The notes under the pieces are model-generated. The model made no database searches. It was not told the origin of the DNA and was given only the letters and a program-made list of their open reading frames with translations. Position numbers and translations under genes: made by a program. A DNA stretch of 42,719 nt from a bacterium (lineage in GTDB: Bacteria; Sumerlaeota; Sumerlaeia; SLMS01), in the NCBI GenBank assembly GCA_016125005.1, contig WGMQ01000016.1, positions 1 through 42,719 on the forward strand. The letters are read 5' to 3'. Position 1 is the stretch's first letter. Each line of letters begins with the position of its first letter. This document shows positions 30,813-38,768 of this stretch, piece by piece.

Positions 30813-31544
30813 TTGGCCAAGACACCGAACGAAAAAAAAGAGCGGGCGGAGTTCCCATCACCTGCTCGCGGAAGAGCTGTCCACCTCGCCCCCTCACTAC
30901 TTGCCGCTGACTTCGCCAATCTGGCGGGGTCGCTGACAGCGGTTCGTCAGGCGGGGTGCCGATGGATTCACCTCGACATCATGGACGGGCACTTTGTGCC
31001 CAACCTCACCTTTGGTCCGCCCGTGGTCGAGTGCCTTCGCCGCGTCAGCAACGACTACTTTTTTGACGTGCACCTGATGGTCAGCGACCCGAAGGCCTAC
31101 ATCAAGCCGTTCGTGCAGGCGGGGGCGCAGCTGATCACCATCCACGTGGAGGCAGCGGGAGAAGAATCCACGGCGCTACTGCGCCAGATTCGCCGCCAGG
31201 GGCTTCAGGCGGGCATCTCGCTTCGGCCCAAGACTCCCGTGGCGGATCTTGAGCCCCACCTCGAGCACGCCGACCTGGTCCTCGTCATGACCGTCGAGCC
31301 CGGCTTTGGCGGTCAGAAGCTGATTCCCAACACGATCAACAAGGTGCGCGACCTCGTGCACCTGCGCGAGCAGCGCAGTCTTTCCTACCTGATCCAGGTG
31401 GATGGCGGAATCAACACCTCCACGGCGGGACTGGCCGTGGCCGCGGGGAGCGACGTCCTGGTGGCGGGAAGCGCCGTGTTCAGCGGCGGAGCGGTGCGTG
31501 ACAACGTGAAGGCCATGCGCAAGAGCATGGCGGCGATTCGCTGA
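30813..31544 (+). CDS. rpe: Ribulose-phosphate 3-epimerase
   Basis: Interconverts ribulose 5-phosphate and xylulose 5-phosphate in the pentose phosphate pathway. A TIM barrel with all family signatures: LAPSLLAADFANL, WIHLDIMDGHFVPNLTFG (metal-binding His and catalytic Asp), FDVHLMVSDP, VMTVEPGFGGQ and QVDGGIN (second catalytic Asp). The N-terminus carries about 28 extra basic residues before the barrel. I chose the TTG at 30813, with GGAG at 30800-30803 nine nt before it; the TTG at 30798 with AGGA is an alternative adding five residues. Convergent with the regulator gene 16 bp downstream. Confidence 0.93.
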   Translation: MAKTPNEKKERAEFPSPARGRAVHLAPSLLAADFANLAGSLTAVRQAGCRWIHLDIMDGHFVPNLTFGPPVVECLRRVSNDYFFDVHLMVSDPKAYIKPFVQAGAQLITIHVEAAGEESTALLRQIRRQGLQAGISLRPKTPVADLEPHLEHADLVLVMTVEPGFGGQKLIPNTINKVRDLVHLREQRSLSYLIQVDGGINTSTAGLAVAAGSDVLVAGSAVFSGGAVRDNVKAMRKSMAAIR

Positions 31545-31559
31545 TCGATCGCGGTCTGC

Positions 31560-32354
31560 TCAGCCCGGGCGGACCGCGATGATTTTCCAGCCGTATCCCG
31601 TCTTCTTGAGCGTGTAGGTCTCACGATTTCGCTCGTCGGCGCCAAGGACCCGGTCCCTGCGTTCGACGACGACCTTCGCCACGTTGATGCTGATCTTCTC
31701 TTCAATCAGCCGATCCAGATACTGGGTGCGGTCCTGACCTCGCTCGTCGATGTAGCAGCGACGACGGCGCAGCACGTAGTCGTGGCGCGTCAATCCGCCG
31801 GCCATTTCCTCCGCGAGTGCGGAAAACTCAGTGGCGAAGTCCTGTAGGTTCCAGGACTCAATGAAGGCCCGCACAACCTCGGCAGGATTGGCATCCGCCA
31901 GGTCCACAGGGCACACGGTCTGTTCCGTGGATACACTGCGCGATGTGGGGGTCACAGGGCCACGGGTGCTGACGTAGCCGGATCGGCGGAAGACGTATTC
32001 CACGCGCCCGAGCAGATCGAGCGGATCGAACGGCTTGACGATGTAGTCGTCCACACCGAGGGAGCGGATCCAGAACTCGGGCGGGTGCGTGTCCGTAGCC
32101 ATCGCCGAAAGGATGATGATGGGGATCGACGCGAGTGCGTCGTTCCGCTTCTTGCGCTTGATGACCTCAAGGCCGCTCATGCGCGGCATCATCAGGTCAC
32201 AGATCACCAAGTCGGGGCGCTCCCGCTCCATGACTTCCATGCCTTCGACCCCATCACCCGCCTCGAGGGTCTCGTGCCCTTTCGTGGAGATGATAGCCGC
32301 GGCCATGGCCCGCACGTCAGGTTCATCGTCAATGATCAGAATTCTACGCCGCAC
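31560..32354 (-). CDS. Response regulator with C-terminal NTF2-like domain
   Basis: 264 residues from the GTG at 32354. Receiver domain about 1-120: acid pair D9/D10 (ILIIDDEPD), phospho-acceptor D53 (ICDLMMP), S83 and K107 (VKPFDP), all intact. After a linker (about 125-155) the C-terminal 105 residues (AEVVRAFIESWNLQDFATEF through GYGWKIIAVRPG) look like an NTF2/SnoaL-type cone, a small ligand-binding or dimerisation fold. There is no DNA-binding domain, so output is probably protein-protein or ligand-linked. AGGA at a spacing of 9 nt supports the GTG; a TTG one codon earlier is possible. It lies 88 bp after the phosphoesterase gene on the same strand. Confidence 0.8.
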   Translation of the reverse strand: MRRRILIIDDEPDVRAMAAAIISTKGHETLEAGDGVEGMEVMERERPDLVICDLMMPRMSGLEVIKRKKRNDALASIPIIILSAMATDTHPPEFWIRSLGVDDYIVKPFDPLDLLGRVEYVFRRSGYVSTRGPVTPTSRSVSTEQTVCPVDLADANPAEVVRAFIESWNLQDFATEFSALAEEMAGGLTRHDYVLRRRRCYIDERGQDRTQYLDRLIEEKISINVAKVVVERRDRVLGADERNRETYTLKKTGYGWKIIAVRPG

Positions 32355-32442
32355 AAGGTGATTCCTGAGTTTGGTTGGGGTGCACCAAAGGAACTGCAAG
32401 TGAAGGGGAGGTGCGGGGCTCGGTCAACGAGGAAGGGGAAAA

Positions 32443-33693
32443 TCAATTCCCCGCCTTGACGGTTGCCACAGGGGCGGGGCGTGGGATCTCGAATTCGTCG
32501 AGGACGTTGTTCTCGCGGTCGATGGCGCGGGCGGCGATTCTTTCGCGGTCGATGGTGAGTTCCAGGAAGATGTTTCGGCCGGTGATGCCCACTGCCCGGC
32601 CCGGATCATCGGGCAGTTCACCCTCCGGCTTCCTGCTCCCGGACCCGACGGTTACGTGGGTGACGCCGTTGAGTGGCTGGCGGCGTTCGTAGAGGTGATT
32701 GTGCCCGCTAAGGACCAACTCCACGGGGTATTTGCCGTAGATCAGTTCCTCCAGCGCACCGTGTCGGAACTGATCGCCGCCGTGGGCGAACTCGCTCGCC
32801 AGCATGGGATGATGGAGCAGCAGGATGCTCCACTCGGAGGTGTCGGCCTCGAGCGCCTCCTGCAACCACAAGACCTGCTCGGGCTGCTCGCGGAGCATGT
32901 CCGAATCGATGACGAAGAAGGTCACCAGGTCGCCGAACCGGCGTGCATAGTAGCTCTGCCCGTTCATGTGTAGGAGTGGATCGTTTGCCATCTCGTCCGT
33001 GAAACGGTTGTCGTAGTCATGGTTGCCGAGGATCCCCATGAGGGGGAGCTGCTTGCTCGTCAGCGGAGCCATCGGCTCGTCGATGCATTCGGCTCGGGTC
33101 TTGAGGTAGTCGGCGTTTGGCTCCCCATGTCGCTCCACGAGATCGCCCAGAAGCCACACCCCTGCCACGGGATGCTCGACGGTCTCAGCTTCCCTTGCCA
33201 TGGCCTTGCCGACGATGGTGGCGATTTCGGGTTCGTGCCCCGTGTCCCCCACCACGAGGAAGGTCACCGCCTCCGAATCGGATGGCAGCGGTACATCGTC
33301 GAAGATGCGAGGCCTCGCGGCAAATTCCATCGCTACCCGGGCCGGTCTCGACAGGGCAAAACTGAAGGGAATCGCGACCACCCCAAGTAGCAATATGACA
33401 ACCGTTCCGATGACCCAGCGTCGCTTGGGCAGGAACACGCCGGCGATGGCGAGGCAGCCTGCCAGGGTGATGAGACTCGCGACCATGACCAACTCGCGAG
33501 AGGCAATGCTGAGACCCATCTCCCAGATTTCATCGGGTCTCTCCAGCACCATGGCCACGCCACGGGCCACCGCCCCCATGACCACGAGGACTGCCACGGT
33601 GCGCCAGATAATCTTGGATCGGTTCAGAGCCAGAGGACGGTCCCTCGCATGCAAGTCTCGCTCAAAGGACCCATCCCGGCGAGACGCTGTCAA
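32443..33693 (-). CDS. Membrane-anchored calcineurin-like metallophosphoesterase
   Basis: 416 residues from a TTG at 33693 that overlaps the stop of the upstream gene (TTGA). Three membrane helices (about 30-49, 62-86, 91-114) precede the catalytic domain. Metal-binding motifs in order: GDTG (149-152), LGDLVERHG (near 183), GNHDYD (223-228), LLLHHPML and SGHNHLYER. The first motif is GDxG, as in purple/tartrate-resistant acid phosphatases, not GDxH, so an ACP5-like extracytoplasmic phosphatase is likely. Frames extending upstream to 33939 run inside the neighbouring gene and carry no conserved sequence. A second TTG at 33654 is an alternative start. Confidence 0.85.
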   Translation of the reverse strand: MTASRRDGSFERDLHARDRPLALNRSKIIWRTVAVLVVMGAVARGVAMVLERPDEIWEMGLSIASRELVMVASLITLAGCLAIAGVFLPKRRWVIGTVVILLLGVVAIPFSFALSRPARVAMEFAARPRIFDDVPLPSDSEAVTFLVVGDTGHEPEIATIVGKAMAREAETVEHPVAGVWLLGDLVERHGEPNADYLKTRAECIDEPMAPLTSKQLPLMGILGNHDYDNRFTDEMANDPLLHMNGQSYYARRFGDLVTFFVIDSDMLREQPEQVLWLQEALEADTSEWSILLLHHPMLASEFAHGGDQFRHGALEELIYGKYPVELVLSGHNHLYERRQPLNGVTHVTVGSGSRKPEGELPDDPGRAVGITGRNIFLELTIDRERIAARAIDRENNVLDEFEIPRPAPVATVKAGN

Positions 33694-35345
33694 GGCGCGA
33701 AGTTCATGGTAATCAAACGTCCGTCGCCCCCGACCACGCCATAGCCAGCCTGGCTGCGGGAGGGGAGGAATCCCACGCCAAATCCCTTCTTGATCGCCGG
33801 AAGCGGCTTCTCGCGGCGCCTCAGCAGGTACGTCCGGAAGTAACCGTCCTCCCACGTGCCAGCAATCGAGTACAGTTGCGGCACGTGCTGCGGGATACCC
33901 ACCCACGAGGTCTCCACGGGATAATTGAGCATGACCCATTCAGACCGCCGCAGCTTCATCCAGTCCCACTCGCTCTTTGCCTCGTCCCCCTCAAGGGCCT
34001 CGGGCGATACTAGGCCAATGATGTCGAAGAGCCGGATCTTGCTGAAGTATCCGAGGTAGCCGATCTCACCCGCCATGACCTCTTCGTGCGGGGCGGCGCG
34101 ACGACCGAGGAACTTTCCCGCTTCCTCGTACTTCTTGTAGTACACCGTGGGATAGCGGTTCAGGACGAAGTCCTTGTGGATGTCGAACTGCACCTTGAGG
34201 TTGATGACTCCGGTGGCGATGAGCACCGCGGCAGTGTAGGCAACCCTGCTCCAAGTGGCTGGCTGATACTTGAGCGCGCGCATGACCCACTCGACAATGG
34301 CCAGCCCCGCGACTCCCAGCAGCACCATGCGGATCGGATATAGCGGCGTATAGTACCAGAGGTACGAGGGCGCCTTCCCGGCCATCATGAAGAGCACGTA
34401 GCAGGTGAGCCACACAATGAACGGGCGCAGGTTGGCCGAGCGCCTCCAGACCACGATGAGGCCGACGTATTCCAGAATGCCCCAGGGGGAGAAGAATCGG
34501 CTACCGATGATGTGATCCATCGGCATGAACTGATTCGCAAAGAAGTCGTCGATGAAGAGCACACCGCCGGCGACCGCCCCCTGGAAGTGCTTGGCCACGA
34601 CGCTCTGCGGAATCGGTGATCCAAAGTACCAGGTGATGGCCGCAATGTAGGCCCCCGTGCAGCCGCCGAGAATCGCCCAGGACTTCCAGCATTGGCGGTT
34701 GAATCGAAGCGGTTTCCACTCGATGGCGGCCATGAGCGCCACCAGCATCATCGTGACGGCACCCTCCGGGCGGGTGGCGAAGCTCAGGAAGGCCAGCAGC
34801 GCCGCGGCCCGCGTCAGGCCCACCGTCGCGCAACGGAGGGCGAAATAGCAGAGGAACATGAAGACGGCGGTCTCCATCCCCCCGAGCGGCATCAACAGGA
34901 AGGGACTATGGGCGATGGCGAGTGCCGCCGCAGTCGTGGCAGCAACCCCCAGATCGCGCCAGACCACCCGAAGAACCATCCAGAGCAACCCCGTCATCAG
35001 GAGACAATCGAGTCCCAGCGAGAAGTACCACGGCGGGATGCCCACCAGGATCGGCAACGACAGTAGCACGGTATAGAGCGGTGTCGTGGTCCCCAGCACC
35101 GGTTCGCCCAGGTTGTAGACGAACCCGTACCCAAGCGCGATGTTCTCCGCATAGCGGTAGGTGATCATCGCGTCGTCGACGATGCGGTTAAGGATGAATC
35201 GCCAGCCGGTGACGAACACAAAAAGCGCCGTCAGGAGGAGCCATTGCTCCCGTCCCCGCGGCACCAGGTCGGCAAGGAACGAGCGCGGAGTGACGAGGCG
35301 GGACTCGGCAGGAAGCGTCGGGCTGTCGGAAGAGGCGTTCGTCAA
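33690..35345 (-). CDS. GT-C fold polyprenyl-sugar glycosyltransferase (multispanning)
   Basis: 551 residues with about ten membrane helices and a C-terminal periplasmic domain of some 150 residues. The first periplasmic loop reads RIVDDAMITYRYAENIALGYGFVYN (D57/D58 as the likely catalytic/metal pair) followed by GEPVLGTTTPLYTVLL. This arrangement is typical of GT-C enzymes such as ArnT/PMT relatives and mycobacterial AftB-like transferases that use polyprenyl-phosphate sugars outside the membrane. Acceptor unknown: protein, lipid or polysaccharide. It is coupled to the downstream phosphoesterase by a 4-nt TTGA overlap, hinting at joint work on an extracytoplasmic glycan or polyprenyl phosphate. 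Confidence 0.82.
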   Translation of the reverse strand: MTNASSDSPTLPAESRLVTPRSFLADLVPRGREQWLLLTALFVFVTGWRFILNRIVDDAMITYRYAENIALGYGFVYNLGEPVLGTTTPLYTVLLSLPILVGIPPWYFSLGLDCLLMTGLLWMVLRVVWRDLGVAATTAAALAIAHSPFLLMPLGGMETAVFMFLCYFALRCATVGLTRAAALLAFLSFATRPEGAVTMMLVALMAAIEWKPLRFNRQCWKSWAILGGCTGAYIAAITWYFGSPIPQSVVAKHFQGAVAGGVLFIDDFFANQFMPMDHIIGSRFFSPWGILEYVGLIVVWRRSANLRPFIVWLTCYVLFMMAGKAPSYLWYYTPLYPIRMVLLGVAGLAIVEWVMRALKYQPATWSRVAYTAAVLIATGVINLKVQFDIHKDFVLNRYPTVYYKKYEEAGKFLGRRAAPHEEVMAGEIGYLGYFSKIRLFDIIGLVSPEALEGDEAKSEWDWMKLRRSEWVMLNYPVETSWVGIPQHVPQLYSIAGTWEDGYFRTYLLRRREKPLPAIKKGFGVGFLPSRSQAGYGVVGGDGRLITMNFAP

Positions 35346-35421
35346 GTCAGCGGAATCCGGCCTTGAATGGTTGCATCTACGGGCGTTGCACGGCGCTCGG
35401 TGGCAAGCGGGATTTGGAGCC

Positions 35422-36633
35422 TCAGCCCCGAAGGGCCTCCGCCGGAGGGACGCCTGCCGCCTGCCGCGCTGGATAAATCCCCGATCCGATGCCCGCCAGA
35501 GCCGCCGCTGCGAGTGCGATCAACAAAGCCCCCGGTGTGACGGCGACCGACCAGCCGGTAGCAACGCCCAGAATCGCCGCGGCCAGCACGCCCACAACGA
35601 TCCCAATGCCGCCGCCCAGCACGGTCAACAGCGTGGACTCCACAAGGAATTGTCCGATGATCTCCGCACGACCTGCCCCCACTGCCCGGCGAAGCCCGAT
35701 CTCCCCCCTCCGCTCCACCACGTTCGCCAGCATGATATTCATGACGCCGATGCCGCCCACAAGCAAGGAGATCCCACCCAGCGCTGCCAGCACCAGGTTG
35801 AGGACGCGCCGGATCGCGGTCTCTCGCCGCAACACCTCGATCGGGATCACGATCTGGATGCCGTCCTGCGGGGCGTTCGGGCGAAGGCGCTGCACGGCCG
35901 AGCGGAGCGACTCTGCCCCTGCGATCGGACCCATCGCGGGAGGAATCTCGACCCAGACCTCCCCCACCGACAACGTGTCATCCGCGCGCGGATCGGTCGC
36001 CCGTGACTCGACCGGGATCAGCACCACGTCGTCCAGATTGCGATGAATGGCGAGCGCCGGCGAGACCGAAGCTCGCTGACTCGGCGCCATGATGCCGACG
36101 ATTTCGTAGGTCTCCCCGCCGACCAGTAGCGTCCGCCCCGGCCGCGCCTCAAGCCCCAGTCGTATAGACACGGCGCTTCCCACGAGCGCCACGCGGCGGC
36201 GCTGGAGCGCATCGAGGTCAGCGAGTAATCGCCCCTCGGCGGCGGCGACACCGCGCATCGCGAGGAAATCCCCTGTCTGCGTATAGACAGGCACGGAGCC
36301 ATCTGCGGCCACGCCAGTGACCGTCAATCCCGTGTCGCGCATCGCGCCCATGCGCTCGATGGAAGTCAGTTGCCGACGAAGCGCCTGCATTTCTCCGAGG
36401 GACAGGCCGGACTTCTCGGACGCTGGTCGCAGCAGAACCGTATTCGGGCCGAAGATGCGAATCTGCGCCAGGATCTCGCGCTTCGCCCCTTCGCCCACCG
36501 CGAGCATCGCCACGAACGCGGCCACTGCGATCGCGATACCGAGCGTGCTCAGCAGGCTGCGAAGGCGATGGAGCAGCAGGCTCCTAAACGCATCGTGAAG
36601 CTGGCGGGCACGGCGCGAACGCGGCGTTTTCAT
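35422..36633 (-). CDS. MacB-like ABC transporter permease
   Basis: 403 residues. One N-terminal membrane helix (about 24-48, LRSLLSTLGIAIAVAAFVAM) is followed by a large periplasmic MacB_PCD-type domain (about 50-280) and three C-terminal helices in the FtsX domain (GGISLLVGGIGVMNIMLANV, the ERRGEIGLRRAVGA coupling loop, and two more). This is the mechanotransmission type of ABC permease that drives periplasmic substrates through an adaptor and outer-membrane channel. The nucleotide-binding domain is a separate protein, coupled by a 4-nt overlap, whereas E. coli MacB is a fusion. Last gene of the export unit. Confidence 0.92.
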   Translation of the reverse strand: MKTPRSRRARQLHDAFRSLLLHRLRSLLSTLGIAIAVAAFVAMLAVGEGAKREILAQIRIFGPNTVLLRPASEKSGLSLGEMQALRRQLTSIERMGAMRDTGLTVTGVAADGSVPVYTQTGDFLAMRGVAAAEGRLLADLDALQRRRVALVGSAVSIRLGLEARPGRTLLVGGETYEIVGIMAPSQRASVSPALAIHRNLDDVVLIPVESRATDPRADDTLSVGEVWVEIPPAMGPIAGAESLRSAVQRLRPNAPQDGIQIVIPIEVLRRETAIRRVLNLVLAALGGISLLVGGIGVMNIMLANVVERRGEIGLRRAVGAGRAEIIGQFLVESTLLTVLGGGIGIVVGVLAAAILGVATGWSVAVTPGALLIALAAAALAGIGSGIYPARQAAGVPPAEALRG

Positions 36634-37322
36634 GCAAGCCGCCTGTCCTCGACGAGCAATCCGTCGCGAAGGTCCAACTGGCGTGCGGCGCGGGCCGCGA
36701 TGGCGGGATCGTGCGTCACGAGGATGATCGTCGTGCCGGCTGCATGAAGCTGGTCGAAGAGTTCCAGAATCCCGCGCCCCGTTTCCTGATCCAGATTGCC
36801 GGTCGGCTCATCGGCGAGTAGCATCGCCGGACCGCCCGCGAGCGCTCGTGCGATGGCCACGCGCTGCATCTCGCCTCCCGACAGCTCCGCGGGACGGTGG
36901 CCGATGCGATGGTCAAGGCCGACGCGCTGGATAGCCTCTAGGCATCGTCTCTGTATCTCATCCGGCTCGATGTCGCGGTACAGGAACGGGAGGCTCACGT
37001 TGCCGAGCACATCGTGCTGCGGGAGCAGGCGAAACGTCTGGAAGATAAATCCGATCTCGCGATTGCGGCGTTCGGCCAACTCACGCTCGTGGAGTCCCAT
37101 CGCGGACTGTCCGCGGATCGTGTAGGTCCCGGCACTCGGCAGGTCGAGGAGCCCGAGGATGTTCAGCAGCGTCGACTTCCCCGATCCGGAAGGTCCCGTG
37201 ACGGCAACGAACTCTCCCGCGTCTATCGTGAAGCTAACCGGGCCGAGCGCCTGCACGCGGCTCCCGCCCATTGTATAGACACGCGTGACCTGCGATAGGG
37301 CGAGGAGCGGCGCGGCGGTCAT
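36630..37322 (-). CDS. ABC transporter ATP-binding protein (MacB/LolD type)
   Basis: 230 residues. Walker A GPSGSGKST (43-51), Q-loop glutamine in FIFQTFRLLP (Q95), ABC signature LSGGEMQRVAIARAL (147-161), Walker B MLLADEPTGNLD (167-178) and the switch histidine in ILVTHDP are all present. Powers the MacB-like permease. It sits 6 bp after the adaptor gene and overlaps the permease start in ATGA, so all act as one unit. LolD is the closest alternative, but the neighbours fit an export pump better. Confidence 0.94.
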   Translation of the reverse strand: MTAAPLLALSQVTRVYTMGGSRVQALGPVSFTIDAGEFVAVTGPSGSGKSTLLNILGLLDLPSAGTYTIRGQSAMGLHERELAERRNREIGFIFQTFRLLPQHDVLGNVSLPFLYRDIEPDEIQRRCLEAIQRVGLDHRIGHRPAELSGGEMQRVAIARALAGGPAMLLADEPTGNLDQETGRGILELFDQLHAAGTTIILVTHDPAIAARAARQLDLRDGLLVEDRRLA

Positions 37323-37328
37323 GGCGAC

Positions 37329-38768
37329 CTACTTGTCCGCAACGATGGTATCGGCCTGCGGCGCGGACAAGGCCACGCGGTCTCCCTCGGCCAGCCCGTC
37401 AGTCACGGTCGCATAAGTGGCACCGACAAGGCTCAGGCCAACAGGGCGACGCGCGAAGCGGTGGCGCGATGCGGGTGTATAGACAACGGACTCGGAGCCA
37501 TGCAGGAAAACCGACTGAACTGGAATCGAAAGCTGGTTGTCGGCGCGGCCCACGGCCAGCTCCATCCGGGCCGTCATGCCGGGGCGCAGCCGCGCGTCAT
37601 CATTCTCCACCGAGACGGTCACGTCGAAGAACTTCCCACCGCTTGCGCCGGTGGTCCTGTCGTTCGCCATCACGCCAACGTAGTTCACCGTCCCCGCCAG
37701 GCGCAGGCCCGGGTACGCATCCACGGTCACCGTGGCGGGAATACCCTTGTCGATCTGATGGAGGTCCACCTCGCGAATGGCGCCGCGCACGACAACGCGC
37801 TCGATGTTCGGGAGATAGACAAGGGGGCGCTCCGGCAAGGCCAGATCACCGGGGCGTGGCTTGCGGCGCTCGCCGCCGCGAAAGTCCTCCTGCAAGACCA
37901 CCATGCCAGGGATCGGCGCGCGGAGTGTCGTCTGTTCCAGCACCAGCGCCGCATCACGACGCTGCTTGGATACCGCCTCCAGTTCCAGCTCCAACCGCTT
38001 CCGCTCCGCCGCCTGGCGCCGAGCGCGGATTTCGCCACCCCGCCGCGTCTGTTCGAGCGTCATGCGCGCACGGGCGATGGAAGCCTGCACCGCCTCGATG
38101 GCCGACGGCAGCACGTAGTCACGATAGCTCTCGTACTGCTGCTTCGCCACCTCGGCAGAGCGGGCCGATTCCTCGGCCTTGCGCGTCGCCGAGCCGACTT
38201 CGGCCTCATTGGCGAGTCCCTGCTTCACCAGCCCCGCCAGTTCCTCGCCGTAGGACGTCATCTCGGCGGCATCGTGCTTCGCCTTGAGCATCGCCCCCTC
38301 AAGACGCGCCAGCTCCAGCGGCCCATCTCCCTGCTCCAACTTCTTCTTCGCGCTCTCCGCCGCCTCCAGGTCGAACTCCGCGGTTTTCAATTCCCTTTCG
38401 GCCTGAAGCAGCTCCCATTCCGCCGACTCCTTCTGCTCGTCGAGCGACGCCTGAAGCTCCCGCATCTTCGCATCGAGGGCGACGACCTCGTCCTCGAAAG
38501 GCGACGGGTCGATGCGGACAAGCGGATCACCGGCCGCCACCGTGGAACCATCCTCGGCGATCCAGACGATGCGCGCGCGCTCGCCCTTGATGGGCGACGA
38601 GATGACGATGGAGTCGGCCGCGTCGATTTCACCGTTTGTATAGACAACCACGTCGAAGGAACGGCGCGTGGCCTCCGCCAACGGGACGGCGTTGGACTCG
38701 TCGCGGCCACAGCCGCCGATCACGGTAGCGAACAGAAGGGTCGCGATGATGGGGGTTCTGCGCTTCAT
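37329..38768 (-). CDS. HlyD/MacA-like periplasmic adaptor lipoprotein
   Basis: 479 residues. Signal with a lipobox ending IGGC (Cys20) makes it an inner- or outer-membrane-anchored lipoprotein. Then a first biotinyl-lipoyl half (GEIDAADSIVISSPIKGERA), a long coiled-coil hairpin (about 95-270, rich in Lys/Glu/Ala, longer than in MacA), the second lipoyl half (LRAPIPGMVVLQEDF), beta-barrel and membrane-proximal domains (GMTARMELAVG). The adaptor bridges the MacB-like permease and the outer-membrane factor. Start overlaps the stop of the channel gene in ATGA. Confidence 0.9.
   Translation of the reverse strand: MKRRTPIIATLLFATVIGGCGRDESNAVPLAEATRRSFDVVVYTNGEIDAADSIVISSPIKGERARIVWIAEDGSTVAAGDPLVRIDPSPFEDEVVALDAKMRELQASLDEQKESAEWELLQAERELKTAEFDLEAAESAKKKLEQGDGPLELARLEGAMLKAKHDAAEMTSYGEELAGLVKQGLANEAEVGSATRKAEESARSAEVAKQQYESYRDYVLPSAIEAVQASIARARMTLEQTRRGGEIRARRQAAERKRLELELEAVSKQRRDAALVLEQTTLRAPIPGMVVLQEDFRGGERRKPRPGDLALPERPLVYLPNIERVVVRGAIREVDLHQIDKGIPATVTVDAYPGLRLAGTVNYVGVMANDRTTGASGGKFFDVTVSVENDDARLRPGMTARMELAVGRADNQLSIPVQSVFLHGSESVVYTPASRHRFARRPVGLSLVGATYATVTDGLAEGDRVALSAPQADTIVADK

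Noticed and set aside
32355..32399. Extended start (TTG at 32399) for the receiver/NTF2-like gene
   Set aside because: No ribosome site and adds 15 residues unlike a receiver start; AGGA fits the GTG at 32354.
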